64,000 bases of DNA from Carallia brachiata (lineage: Eukaryota > Streptophyta > Magnoliopsida > Malpighiales > Rhizophoraceae), in contig JADCRB010000035.1 of assembly GCA_021464245.1 (NCBI GenBank), positions 1,880,793 through 1,944,792 of the forward strand. Direction: 5' to 3'. Numbering within the stretch: the stretch's first letter is position 1; each line of letters opens with the position of its first letter. The notes beneath the pieces were generated by a model. The model had not been told where the DNA came from, made no database searches, and was given only the letters and a program-made list of their open reading frames with translations. Shown here piece after piece: positions 40,000 to 49,765 of this stretch. Made by a program: the position numbers and the translations under genes.

Positions 40000-42930
40000 T
40001 TTGCATAAAATGGAGGGATTTAGACACTTTATTCATGCCACAAATGGTTTTACGCAACTAATAAACGCACATCATGATCAATTGCACACTTATTAGATGC
40101 AATGTAATGCATTTAACTACCCTAAAGGTGTTGAAAATGTTTTTGCATTGAAATTAAAGGTTTTTGTAAGCATTAATGCTTCATTTAAGTGTAATTTGGG
40201 TTAAATAAGTCATTTAAATGTAAGAAAATCACTTATTTGCGTGGAATGAATTTATTTACACTCTTTATTCATGCCACAAATGGTTTTATATAACTAATAA
40301 ACGCACATCATGATCAATTGCGCACTTATTAGATGAAATTTAATACATTCAACTTCCCAAAAGGTGTTGAAAATGCTTTTTGAATTGAAATTAAAGGTTT
40401 TTGTAAGTATTAATGCTTTATTTAAGTGTAATTTGCGTTAAGTAAACCATTAAAATGAAAGAAAATCACTTATTTGTATGAAATGAAGTGATTTAGACTC
40501 TTTATTCATGCCACAAATGGTTTTACGCGACTAATAAACGCACATCATGATTAATTGCACACTTATTAGATGAAATGTAATGCAGTTAACTCCCAAAAAG
40601 GTGTTGAAAATGCTTTTTGCATTGAAAGTAAAGGTTTTGTAAGCATTAATGCTTTATTTAAGTGTAATTTGAGTTAAATAAGCCATTAAAATGAAAGAAA
40701 ATCACTCATTTGCATAAAATGAAGGGATTTAGACTATTTATTCATGCCACAAATGGTTTTATGCAACTAATAAACGTAAATTATGATCAATTGCACACTT
40801 ATTAGATGGAATTTAATGCATTTATCTCCCCAAAAGGTGTTGAAAATGTTTTTTGCATTGAAATTAAAGGTTTTTGTAAGCATTAATACTTCATTTAAGT
40901 GTAATTTGGGTTAAATAAGTCATTTTAATGTAAGAGAATCACTTATTTGCGTGAAATGAATTGATTTAAACTCTTTATTCATGCCACAAATGAATTTATG
41001 CAACTAATAAACGCACATCATAATCAATTGCACACATATTAGATGAAATTTAATACATTTAACTCCCCAAAAGGTGTTGAAAATGCTTTTTCGGTTGAAA
41101 TTAAAGGTTTTTGAAAGTATTAAAGCTTCATTTACGTGTAATTTTGGGTAAATAAGCCATTAAAATGAAAGAAAGTCACTTATTTGCATGAAATGAAGTG
41201 TTATAGACTCTTTATTCATGCCACAAATAGTTTTATGCAACTAATAAACGCACATCATGATCAATTGCACACTTATTAGCTGAAATATAATGCATTTAAC
41301 TCTCCAAAAGGTGTTGAAAATGCCTTTTGCATTGAAATTAAATGTTTTTGTAAGCATTAATGCTTCATTTAAGTGTAATTTGGGTTAAATAAGCCATTAA
41401 AATGAAAGAAAATCACTTATTTATATAAAATGAAGTGATTTAGACTCTTTATTCATGCCACAAATGGTTTTACGCAACTAATAAACGCACATCATGATCA
41501 ATTGCACACTTATTAGATTAAATGTAATGCATTTAACTCCCCAAAAGGTGTTGAAAATGCTTTTTGCATTTAAATTAAAGGTTTTTGTAAGTATTAATGC
41601 TTCATTTAAGTGTAATTTGGGTTAAATAAGTCATTTAAATGTAAGAAAATCACTTATTTGCGTGGAATGAATTTATTTACACTCTTTATTCATGCCACAA
41701 ATGGTTTTATATAACTAATAAACGCACATCATGATCAATTGCACACTTATTAGATGAAATTTAATATATTCAACTTCCCAAAAGGTGTTGAAAATGCTTT
41801 TTGAATTGAAATTAAAGGTTTTTGTAAGTATTAATACTTTATTTAAGTGTAATTTGCGTTAAATAAGTCATTAAAATGAAAGAAAATCACTTATTTGCAT
41901 GAAATGAAGTGATTTAGACTGTTTATTCATGCCACAAATGGTTTTACGCGACTAATAAACGCACATCATGATCAATGCACACTATATAGATGAATGTATG
42001 CATTTAACTCCCCAAAAGGTGTTGAAAATGCTTTTTGCATTGAAATTAAAGGTTTTTGTAAGCATTAATGCTTCATTTAAGTGTAATTTGGGTTAAATAA
42101 GCCATTAAAATGAAAGAAAATCACTTATTTGCATAAAATGAAGGGATTTAGACTATTTATTCATGCCACAAATGGTTTTATGCAGTTAATAAACGTAAAT
42201 CATGATCAATTGCACACTTATTAGATGGAATTTAATGCATTTATCTCCCCAAAAGGTGTTGAAAATGCTTTTTGCATTGAAATTAAAGGTTTTTGTAAGT
42301 ATTAATGCTTCATTTAAGTGTAATTTTGGGTTAAATAAGTCATTTAATGTAAGAGAACTATTTGCGTGGAAATGAATTGATTTAAACTCTTTATTCATGC
42401 CACAAATGGATTTATGCAACTAATAAACGCACATCATGATCAATTGCACACATATTAGATGAAATTTAATACATTTAACTCCCCAAAAGGTGTTGAAAAT
42501 GCTTTTTCGGTTGAAATTAAAGGTTTTTGAAAGTATTAAAGCTTCATTTAAGTGTAATTTTGGGTAAATAAGCCATTAAAAAAATGAAAGAAAGTCACTT
42601 ATTTGCATGAAATGAAGTGTTATAGACTCTTTATTCATGCCACAAATAGTTTTATGCAACTAATAAACGCACATCATGATCAATTGCACACTTATTAGCT
42701 GAAATATAATGCATTTAACTCCCCAAAAGGTGTTGAAAATATTTTTTGCATTGAAATTAAAGGTTTTTGTAAGCATTAATGCTTCATTTAAGTGTAATTT
42801 AGGTTAAATAAGCCATTAAAATGAAAGAAAATCACTTATTTGCATAAAATGAAGGGATTTAGACTCTTTATTCATAGCACAAATGGTTTTATACGACTAA
42901 TAAACGTAAATCATGATCAATTGCACACTT
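40000..42930. repeat. Higher-order repeat: 6 monomers, offset ~1,421 bp, two copies up to the array edge
   Basis: GTGGAATGAATTTATTTACAC is at 40241 and 41662. CAACTTCCCAAAAGG with TTTTTGAATTGAAATT lies near 40350 and 41772. AATGAAGGGATTTAGACTATT lies near 40717 and 42138, and AGTGTTATAGACTC near 41197 and 42616. The offset is 1,419-1,422 bases, six monomers. The second copy runs to the end of the array, where its last monomer is cut off after TTGCACACTT. Confidence 0.85.
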
Positions 42931-42997
42931 AAATAAAAAGAATAACAAAAATAATAAAACATAATTTTACGTTTTATTTTTTGTTATTTTTTTATTT
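42931..42997. repeat. AT-rich hairpin at the exact edge of the satellite array
   Basis: The left arm is 42931-42960, the loop about 42961-42970 and the right arm 42971-42997. All 27 bases of the right arm can pair with the left arm, leaving three bulged bases on the left. The structure starts at the base after the last satellite base, and the word AATTGCA occurs on both sides (42919-42925 and 43002-43008). It may be a very small inverted-repeat insertion or a fragile site at which the array broke. Pairing is seen in the sequence; the mechanism is inference. Confidence 0.8.
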
Positions 42998-44004
42998 ATG
43001 TAATTGCAAAAAAATTGATAATTGGTTACTTTTTTAGTACTTGTTAGGATAACTTAACAGGACAATTTCTCCAGTTCTCAATCCATGCCAAAAAAAAAAA
43101 GAAGGGAAGCCAGCTAAGATGTCATCGATTTTTATCAGATGACATTCATTAATACTATTGCGTTCGGTGTTTGGTACAATAATAATTTTCATAAGAGAGA
43201 TAGGTGGCTGGTATTAGGACTCTGCCATTCCACCAGTTGAGTCAAGAGCGTTCGCTTTTAGAAGAAATTTGCCAATTTGTCCCGAAGAAGGAAAAAAAAA
43301 AAAAAAAAAGATCGGCTATTTAGACACGTCAAATTCATAGCGCTAACAGCCCTAATGTCATCTGATTTTTCTATTGTGATAATGATGCATAATGTGATTC
43401 ATATCCTATTGCTTGATGTCCATTTACAGCATGCTTAAGTTCACCATAAGATCAGACTACCCATATGCGCTACCCCAAAAGTGGGCCGCGAAACGTTTAT
43501 AATTCTACTCAAAGTTGACCTGCTTCGCCGTGTACAGAGATCTTGGCTTTAGTATTCAATTTATTGGTTAAATAGTATCATTATACAAAAAAAAATTTTC
43601 CAGACAATATTCATATTACAATAATCAATTTATCTTATATAATGACAATAAATAAATGTAAATTAAAAAAATAATAATATTTTTCGTTTCATATTTTATC
43701 ATTATAATTATGTAAAATATACTATTATTATAATCTAAATAATATTTAAAAATTTGTTTGTATAACCATAAACATTTTCTTTCGGTGAAATTGATCTTTA
43801 AACTCTTTTTTGACCGGTGATTGTGTATCACCTTTGCACACCGTATGTCCAAACCGACAGAAAATTAATGTATTTTTTGGCAGGAAAGTTTAAAATTTTT
43901 AAAAATTATTTTTTAATAAGTGAAGACTCCAATTCGCTTCATCTCTTACTTTTTTTCAGCTTATTTTCTCGAAACTGCGTTCTTTTGTTGTATAAGGAAA
44001 ACAA
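42998..44004. other. Intergenic DNA between the satellite edge and the first gene
   Basis: No convincing gene was found. The stretch has a poly-A run of about 19 bases near 43291, a short inverted repeat ATGTCATC/GATGACAT (43119-43126 and 43138-43145) with a further ATGTCATC copy near 43356, and very AT-rich DNA from 43560 to 43760. Open frames at 43625-43852 (minus) and 43817-44102 (plus) are low-complexity chance frames. Confidence 0.6.
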
Positions 44005-44013
44005 CATATAAAG
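44005..44013 (+). promoter_or_regulatory. Possible TATA box of the 44651-45019 gene
   Basis: CATATAAAG resembles a plant TATA box. Transcription would then start near 44038-44045. A donor-like AA|GTAAGC follows at 44061 and an acceptor-like TTGCAG ends at 44523, so a 5' UTR intron (about 44061-44523) is possible. It would place the poly-G tract inside that intron. This is inference from short motifs only. Confidence 0.3.
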
Positions 44014-44288
44014 CAGAGCGAAGACGAGAAAAGCCAAGACCGGAAAAGAATCTCTTCCAAGTAAGCAAATACGCATTACATACCCCTAAAGTGCGCAGCT
44101 GAGGCTGCCGAGGCAAGATTCCAACTCAGCACTTTCTGAGATTTTGAGAATAGTTGCTTTTAAATGTTAGACACAATCTTGTGCAATGCTCACAAGCAAT
44201 TGGGATTTTGAGTTTTTCCCCCCTTAAGCACGCAAATCTATTGATTATTACATTCTTAAAATGTTTGGTGTAGTTAAACTGCTTTCCT

Positions 44289-44362
44289 TACCAGATATCA
44301 GATATCAGAGGCTTTTTTTTTGGGGGGGGGGGGGGGGGGGGGGGGGGGGAATACCTGATATC
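44289..44362. repeat. T9-G28 homopolymer pair with flanking near-direct repeat
   Basis: Nine T are followed by 28 consecutive G (44322-44349). The left side reads TACCAGATATCA and the right side TACCTGATATCA (11 of 12 identical), like a target-site duplication; GATATCAG and CTGATATC also form a short inverted repeat. A pure G28 run is unusual in plant DNA and could fold as a G-quadruplex. Its exact length in the assembly should not be trusted. Confidence 0.75.
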
Positions 44363-44650
44363 ACATGCTTAAAAAGGCATGGATGTAAAGCAAAATTGTG
44401 GATCTGTCATTTTATTCACCAAACCTGAAAACAACTCCATATTTTCGTATTGAATTCCTCATTACGAAGGGCATTTGGGAATTTATAAATTTTCAAGTCG
44501 GATTATTAAACATTAAATTGCAGGACTGGCTACCTGTTGCCTGACTAGCCTAATTTAAAATCCTCATTGTAGTTGGGCGCAGTTGATTGCATGTTCCAGT
44601 CCTCCTGAAACATCCTTCTAACCATTTCTAAGAAAGAAAAGCAATAATTC

Positions 44651-45019
44651 ATGAAACCCCATGATAAGGAAAACAAAAAAGAAGAAGAGAAAACCTTAGC
44701 CCTGTGGGATCTAGGCAGCCCCTTCTATGACTCCTATGAGTTGGTGTCACTTAATTATCTGATTGAAAGGCAGCTAATGACAGTACCATCTCTCGGAGAA
44801 TCCAAAAGGGTGTCCAAAGACTTCTCCTCAGCACCTAATGTTGTAGTTCCCTCGGCGGCGCCACGGGTAAACAGTTTGTTCTTTTTTAGCGATGCCAAAG
44901 GTTCTGCTTCTTCTTCTTCTACGGTGGACTCCTTGCAAAAATTTGTGAGGTCAAAATTATGGTGGAGAAAATGGAGTATTTGTTACTGGAAGGGTAGGCC
45001 CAAGAAGTTCAGTTTTTGA
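44651..45019 (+). CDS. Small uncharacterised plant protein, 122 aa
   Basis: A single open frame with an ATG at 44651 preceded in frame by TAA two codons upstream, so this is the first possible start. The N-terminus is charged (residues 2-15, Lys/Glu-rich). A central block around residues 18-43 has the sequence feel of a conserved plant motif (LWDLGSPFYDSYELVSLNYL), followed by a Ser/Ala-rich stretch (about 60-95) and a basic, Trp-rich C-terminus (about 98-122). No signal peptide or membrane segment is visible. Base composition is clearly richer in GC than the flanks, which supports coding. I do not recognise a named family or function. A five-codon upstream ORF lies at 44591-44608. The gene is the closest to the satellite array, 1.7 kb away. 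Confidence 0.6.
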   Translation: MKPHDKENKKEEEKTLALWDLGSPFYDSYELVSLNYLIERQLMTVPSLGESKRVSKDFSSAPNVVVPSAAPRVNSLFFFSDAKGSASSSSTVDSLQKFVRSKLWWRKWSICYWKGRPKKFSF

Positions 45020-45421
45020 TATAACGTAGCCATATGAATCAAAGACAGGTAACTGAGTACAAGGAAATCTTGTTTCCATGTATTAAGATTGCACGTGATT
45101 TTTACTTCTTTCAAAATTGGAAATTGATGCCGCAATATAAATTCCTCTTGGATCTTCTCTATCCTGACAGAATTCAATTGGTTTAATTTTGAATGTACTC
45201 GATCTAATTAATCCCATATTCTTGAAATGAGAATTTTCCAACAAGGAAGCCTTTAGTTACATTTTCAAAATCCTGTGCTTTGTTTTTTCTAATCTGATTT
45301 CACGTTATATTGCCTTCGGCCTTCATAGAACCCAAGCATCATCTGCAATATTTGTGATATACATGGTAATAAGTGTCAATGTATGGCCTAATATAATTCA
45401 AAATTTCCTGGCTTTTGATTG

Positions 45422-45467
45422 ATCGTGGTCTAAATTTTTTTTTTTTTGACAGAATCGTGGTCTAAAT
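45422..45467. repeat. Micro-duplication around T12GACAGA filler
   Basis: ATCGTGGTCTAAAT is present at 45422-45435 and 45454-45467 (offset 32). Between the copies are 18 bases, twelve T followed by GACAGA. The form matches a target-site duplication around a very short insert with a poly(A) on the minus strand, or a repair duplication with filler. Confidence 0.85.
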
Positions 45468-45839
45468 ATGGAAAGTAATTTGATTATCAACAACATTATC
45501 GTGTTGCTTATTACTAAAAGTTGAGCCCCATAAACTTATTTTGTTTACAGGAGATTTTTATTTTAACTCTTTTTTTAAAATAAATATAATTTATTCATAA
45601 TCTTGTACTATATAATAAATAAAATATATTAAAATTAAAAAATTAAAATAATATTTAAATGCTGTTAGATTATAAGTTAATTTTATTAATATAAACAATG
45701 AGTAAAATTAATAAATATATTTGTTTAATGTTAGGACACTGCAGTCACCTCGGAGAACAGCGGCTTGAGTGTTTCTGAAGAAGGTTTTTGTTCGATACAC
45801 CTTGTTTTCTTGAGTGCTATTGGTAATGCAATATTCTGA

Positions 45840-45895
45840 AGTACTCAATCAGGTTTTTTTGTTTTTTTTCAATAAAAAGTACTCAATCAGGTTTT
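45840..45895. repeat. Micro-duplication around a T-rich filler
   Basis: AGTACTCAATCAGGTTTT is present at 45840-45857 and 45878-45895 (offset 38). The 20-base filler consists of a T-rich run followed by CAATAAAA. The two copies are identical, which suggests a recent event. Confidence 0.85.
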
Positions 45896-46096
45896 GTGTG
45901 ATAAGATAACGTCTATAAGGACCCTCAACATCAAAAAGTTAGAAGGATGTCAAATTACTATTATTGGGATTTCAACTTGAAATTTTTAATAGACAATTCT
46001 CTAAATCTACCGTGAAATAACCTAAGAACAAGATTCTTACCACTACCAGTCACAAATTATTGATGGGCCTATATCACATTCAGCTCTAAGAGACAT

Positions 46097-46149
46097 AGAT
46101 TGTGAGGACAATTTAGAAAAAAGAGGAAAAAAAAAGATTATGAGGACAA
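46097..46149. repeat. Micro-duplication around an A-rich filler
   Basis: AGATTGTGAGGACAA (46097-46111) and AGATTATGAGGACAA (46135-46149) differ by one base, with an offset of 38. The 23-base filler between them is nearly all A and G. Here the A-rich strand is the plus strand, opposite to most of the other cases in this window. Confidence 0.8.
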
Positions 46150-46439
46150 AAGAAATACAGAATAATGTGGGCCCACAGCACTTGTCTCAACCAGCGGAAA
46201 ACCATAATCCCGGTAGATGGTCATTGCTTACTCCGATTGTTTGCCCAAATAAGGCTTTTCTTCATTTGGGCTTGTGTGCAAACGCCATTTTTGAGGTGGA
46301 GCATAGTGCTAACTGTGGGTTGTGGAACGTGGCATTAGATGTTATGTAGAAATGGAGCTGTTGGCCAATGCCACGGCCCTACTGTCTCCTTATTTACTCT
46401 AAGCGTTGCATTTTACAGAAGAGGGCATAATCTAATATT

Positions 46440-46648
46440 AAAGAAATAACATGATATCAGTATATGTTAGTATAGATGATAATAGTTTATCACCGTTTAA
46501 TTAAAAATTTTAAATTTAAATTTTTGAGAATACAATAATTTTAAATATCTATTGGGAGACTTTTGTTTCTCTTCAGAGTTTTACCTAAGTCAAAGTAGTA
46601 GCCCACTCAATTACTATTATTTTGATTAAAAAAAAAAGAAATAACATG
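46440..46648 (+). mobile_element. Probable short retroposon with direct repeats and A-tail
   Basis: AAAGAAATAACATG occurs at 46440-46453 and 46635-46648. The ~181 bases between them end in an A-run directly before the second repeat. A long target duplication plus a terminal A-tract is the signature of LINE-dependent retroposition (SINE or 5'-truncated LINE). I see no clear A and B boxes, so a truncated LINE end or processed transcript is as likely as a SINE. Confidence 0.55.
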
Positions 46649-46994
46649 GTTGGTTACCTACTATTACTCTCCACCTCTTATTAAAGAGAAAAAAATATAT
46701 TGTTAAAGGACTTTACCTTTCTGGGTATACCTCGCAAGCATCTAACCTCCTTAAATTTTGATTTTAAAATAAGAAATTTGTTACGAATAGTTTGTTCTTT
46801 TTACTTTTTCTTTTATATATATCAATCACAAATCAACAAATTAACACTTTTTAATAACATTTCTATAATATTTTTTATATTCAATTTTTTGACAACCAAT
46901 CAACACCTGTCTCGTAAGCAGCAACTGTAAAAGAGAAGGTAAAAATGACTGTTACTAACATTTCTCTTAAAATAGTTTAGCAATTGAGACTCTC

Positions 46995-47269
46995 TTTTAG
47001 CATTCTATTAATTTTAAAACTCATTTTTTATTAAAAAAAATTTCTAAAACTTAGCTCAATTTTTGAATTATTCAAGATTACTTTTAATTATTGTGAAATT
47101 TATTAGTATTCGTAATTTTTTTAGGAAAAAAAATTTGAATCCCATGACAATATTCAAACATGATGAATTTTTAAAAAGTCAAAAAAATACAATGAATTGA
47201 AAAATAAATTTCATAATATCTGAATTTCAGAGTTAAAAAAAATTTTTTAAAATTAACGGAATCCTAAAA
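46995..47269. mobile_element. MITE-like inverted-repeat element, ~275 bp
   Basis: The left end (46995-47019) and the reverse complement of the right end (47245-47269) agree at 22 of 25 positions; both begin TTTTAG and end TTAATTTTAAAA. The interior is AT-rich and non-coding. The target duplication is unclear, so the superfamily cannot be assigned. Confidence 0.55.
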
Positions 47270-49548
47270 ATGGGTTTCGATTAGCGAAAGTAGAAAGCAT
47301 AGAAGTTTTAAAGTGTCAATTAAATCACAAGGAAAATAAGATGCAAAAGATATAAATTACATATTATCCAATATAATAGACGGACGGTGACTCGATATAT
47401 TTTCTTTTACATTGATTCGAGTTCTAGTCTTCTCATTGATGTCTGCCTCTAGATAAAAAAGGAGATTCACGTGCTCCTAATCTTCTCATGGACGCCTGGA
47501 TCAAGCTTAACAATGTTCAGGTGGTGGATTTACCTTATATAAGATGATTGAATAAGGATAAAACGATACAAAAGTTGATTTCTGTTTACAGATGTTATGA
47601 CCAACACCCTTACGGACGTTTTTTTGTAGGTAAAAAAATAAGAGATAAATTATATATGGGTGTTAGAGGCATTTTATTTAACCCTCAATTTTAAACTAAT
47701 TTCAAACTTTTTTCATTTTCCATAGATTTGAATTTGATGCTTCTTCGGCTCCACTTTTGGGCTTTAGAAAGGTGAGGGATGTGGCCATCTATATATGGTA
47801 GTTATGAAGCTAGATCTTTTTATGCCTCAAATCCTTTTTTTTAAATTATTTTGAAATAAAGGCCATCCCGAGACAAAGCAGTTGTGTTAAATTCTCCATA
47901 AAAGATTGCCTCGTCCATTTATGTCGAAAGATCACAGCTTTATGGATAATCTATGACTAACTGACAAAGACATGGTAAGCAAATTAAATTCATTTCCTAT
48001 CGTAGTTGTTTCATGGTCGGTCTTATATCTTTACATATTAGAGTTCGTAAAGCAATTTTGAAGCATTTGGAGTATCAATTGATTCAAAAACTCTAAGCAA
48101 TATTGGAATCGTTTCGGAAGTTGCAAATGAAGTACATAAGAAATTAAGAAAGGGGGGTTTTTCATGTGAGATCTGGAGGATCGTAAGAGAGAGTGCTTCA
48201 CGAGAAGATTTGGACCTGCGAGAGAGAGGAGATTAAACAGAGAGTGCTTCACGTAATAATAATAACTTGACAAGTATTCTATGCATTGAACTCACAGGAA
48301 ATAAAATCTAATTAAAATTTGTAAAACCTAACTTAAACATAAAACAAAATTTAACTAAAACTTAAAATTTGATTTTAAAATTAATTTGAAAAATAATTAA
48401 AATCAATTAAATAAAGAAATATAATTAACTAAAAACTATCAATCAAAATATGAAATTGATGTTTCTAAAATTGGAGAAGGGGCTATGGTTTAGAATTTCA
48501 TTTAGAAGAGGGAAACTACGTTAGTTCGTGAGTTTTGTAATTTAAATATCACTTTTATCATACCTAATCTACTCGCAATCTTCTATCAAACTTACACAAA
48601 AATAAGTTAAACCCATTAAAAATAGAGAAACAATTGGTATCATACAAGTTTTTCATATTCTTATCTTAAAATTGACATGTTCATTTACCAAATGTCGAAT
48701 AACAAACAAACAAAGTGTAATTAATGAAAATTCAACTAGTTTAAGCTTGTTCAAAAATAAGTCATTAAAAACTTATTTAATATGTCATTAGAATATATTT
48801 AGTATACTTATTTGATTTACGAAAATAATATTTTTGTAAAAATAAAAGTAAAATTACATATTTTTAATTTTGCTTTAAATTCTATAAATATAGAAGTATT
48901 ATATACTCTTGATTTAACTCAATAAAATATAGACTCGATTCTTTAATTAAACTAACTAAGTTTAGATATATTAAAATTTGATTTGATTTGACTTGTTTAT
49001 TGTTTGGACGTGTTGATCCGATTTTGGCGCACATCGCAAATTGGAGATATGTGCAACAAAATTAACGGCAAAGCATTGCGGATAGAATTGATGCATAAAG
49101 ACATTTGCCTATGTTTTTGAATTATTATTTATAATAACTACGATTAGGAGTGAAAGGGATGCGGACGGGGATAAGGCCATAGGGGCCCACCTTTGATGTA
49201 ACCAAACTTTAATAAGATTATTTTTGCAAAGTTCCAGCTGTATGCTATGATCCAATCCTCCACCCACTCTCCAAATCTAAGGTTTACAAAGTTCGCCATG
49301 TGCCCATATTTAGATATAAATTGATGTCTTCTCTGACAACTTTGAAGCTCGAGTGCAGATGAATAAAAAGATTACCATTAGAATACCACCACAACCCACG
49401 TTCATTGCTCTATCTACAATTAGACAATGGTATATTTTCTGCCGCATGCGTACTTCCATGTCACGTACATTTCTCGTTGTTCTCGTGCCTTCTCCCTTTC
49501 AAGTTCCGAAATGTAATTAGTTCAGACATATTTGGAAAGTAAAATTCA
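47270..49548. other. Intergenic DNA, no gene seen
   Basis: AT-rich DNA without a supportable gene. AGAGAGTGCTTCACG occurs at 48188-48202 and 48239-48253. A frame on the minus strand at 48031-48273 crosses this duplication and is not convincing. The segment 49141-49330 is somewhat richer in GC but has no open frame of note. Confidence 0.55.
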
Positions 49549-49765
49549 AACGCAATTTCATAGACACAAAATTCTTTTATATCACATATGAAGCATTTTT
49601 TATTGTAAAATTAACATTTAACATAGCATACAAATTATGTATAGTAAAAAATATAGAATTGCAGAAATTTCCTATATATTACATAAAAAAATTCTCTATA
49701 TATTATAAAATACTTTATAGTATATCAAATTATTTTGCATCTATTTGTGTTCATGAAATTGCGTT
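49549..49765. mobile_element. MITE-like inverted-repeat element, ~217 bp
   Basis: AACGCAATTTCATAGACACA at 49549-49568 and its near-perfect inverse ending in GAAATTGCGTT at 49765 form arms of about 22 bp with two mismatches. The inside is AT-rich and non-coding. The arm sequence is distinctive enough to search for other copies. The outer target duplication is not clear. Confidence 0.6.

Larger units (their letters stand above)
1..42930. repeat. Satellite DNA array, 237-bp monomer, about 180 copies
   Basis: The same AT-rich unit recurs head to tail without interruption. Landmark words (ATGCCACAAATGG, AACTAATAAACGCA, ATCATGATCAATTGCACAC, AGGTGTTGAAAATGC, AAGCATTAATGCTTC, AATCACTTATTTGC) come back in the same order each time. 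For example ATGCCACAAATGG starts at 3572 and 3809, exactly 237 bases apart; many left-end monomers are 228-236 bases because of small deletions. All copies share one orientation, and the window begins inside a monomer, so the left edge lies outside. Left monomers mostly read GCAAGCATT, CACATCATGATC and TTTTTCGGTTG; right monomers mostly read GTAAGCATT, CAAATCATGATC, AGATGGAATTTAATGC and TTTTTGCATTG. The array ends inside a monomer after TTGCACACTT. Centromeric, pericentromeric and subtelomeric positions are all compatible. No gene or transposon lies within it. Confidence 0.98.
45020..46439. other. AT-rich intergenic stretch with three micro-duplications
   Basis: No gene is supported. The frame at 46140-46349 is short and without recognisable composition. 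The stretch contains three short direct repeats around T- or A-rich filler (listed separately) and a strongly AT-rich segment at 45550-45730. Confidence 0.6.

Noticed and set aside
1729..42419. Minus-strand frames of 60-78 codons recurring through the array
   Set aside because: They are a by-product of a 237-bp repeat unit, the full-length ones begin with a non-ATG codon, and they share no protein-like features.
1..42930. CRISPR-like array
   Set aside because: The units are contiguous 237-bp monomers without unique spacers, in a plant genome.
43211..43260. Short stretch resembling the tRNA-related end of a plant SINE (CCACCAGTTGAGTCAAGAGC)
   Set aside because: Too short; no body, tail or target duplication could be defined.
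46140..46349. 69-codon plus-strand frame
   Set aside because: No recognisable domain or coding composition; it starts inside a micro-duplication.
48031..48273. 80-codon minus-strand frame
   Set aside because: It spans a short direct repeat and a TAA microsatellite, and shows no domain.
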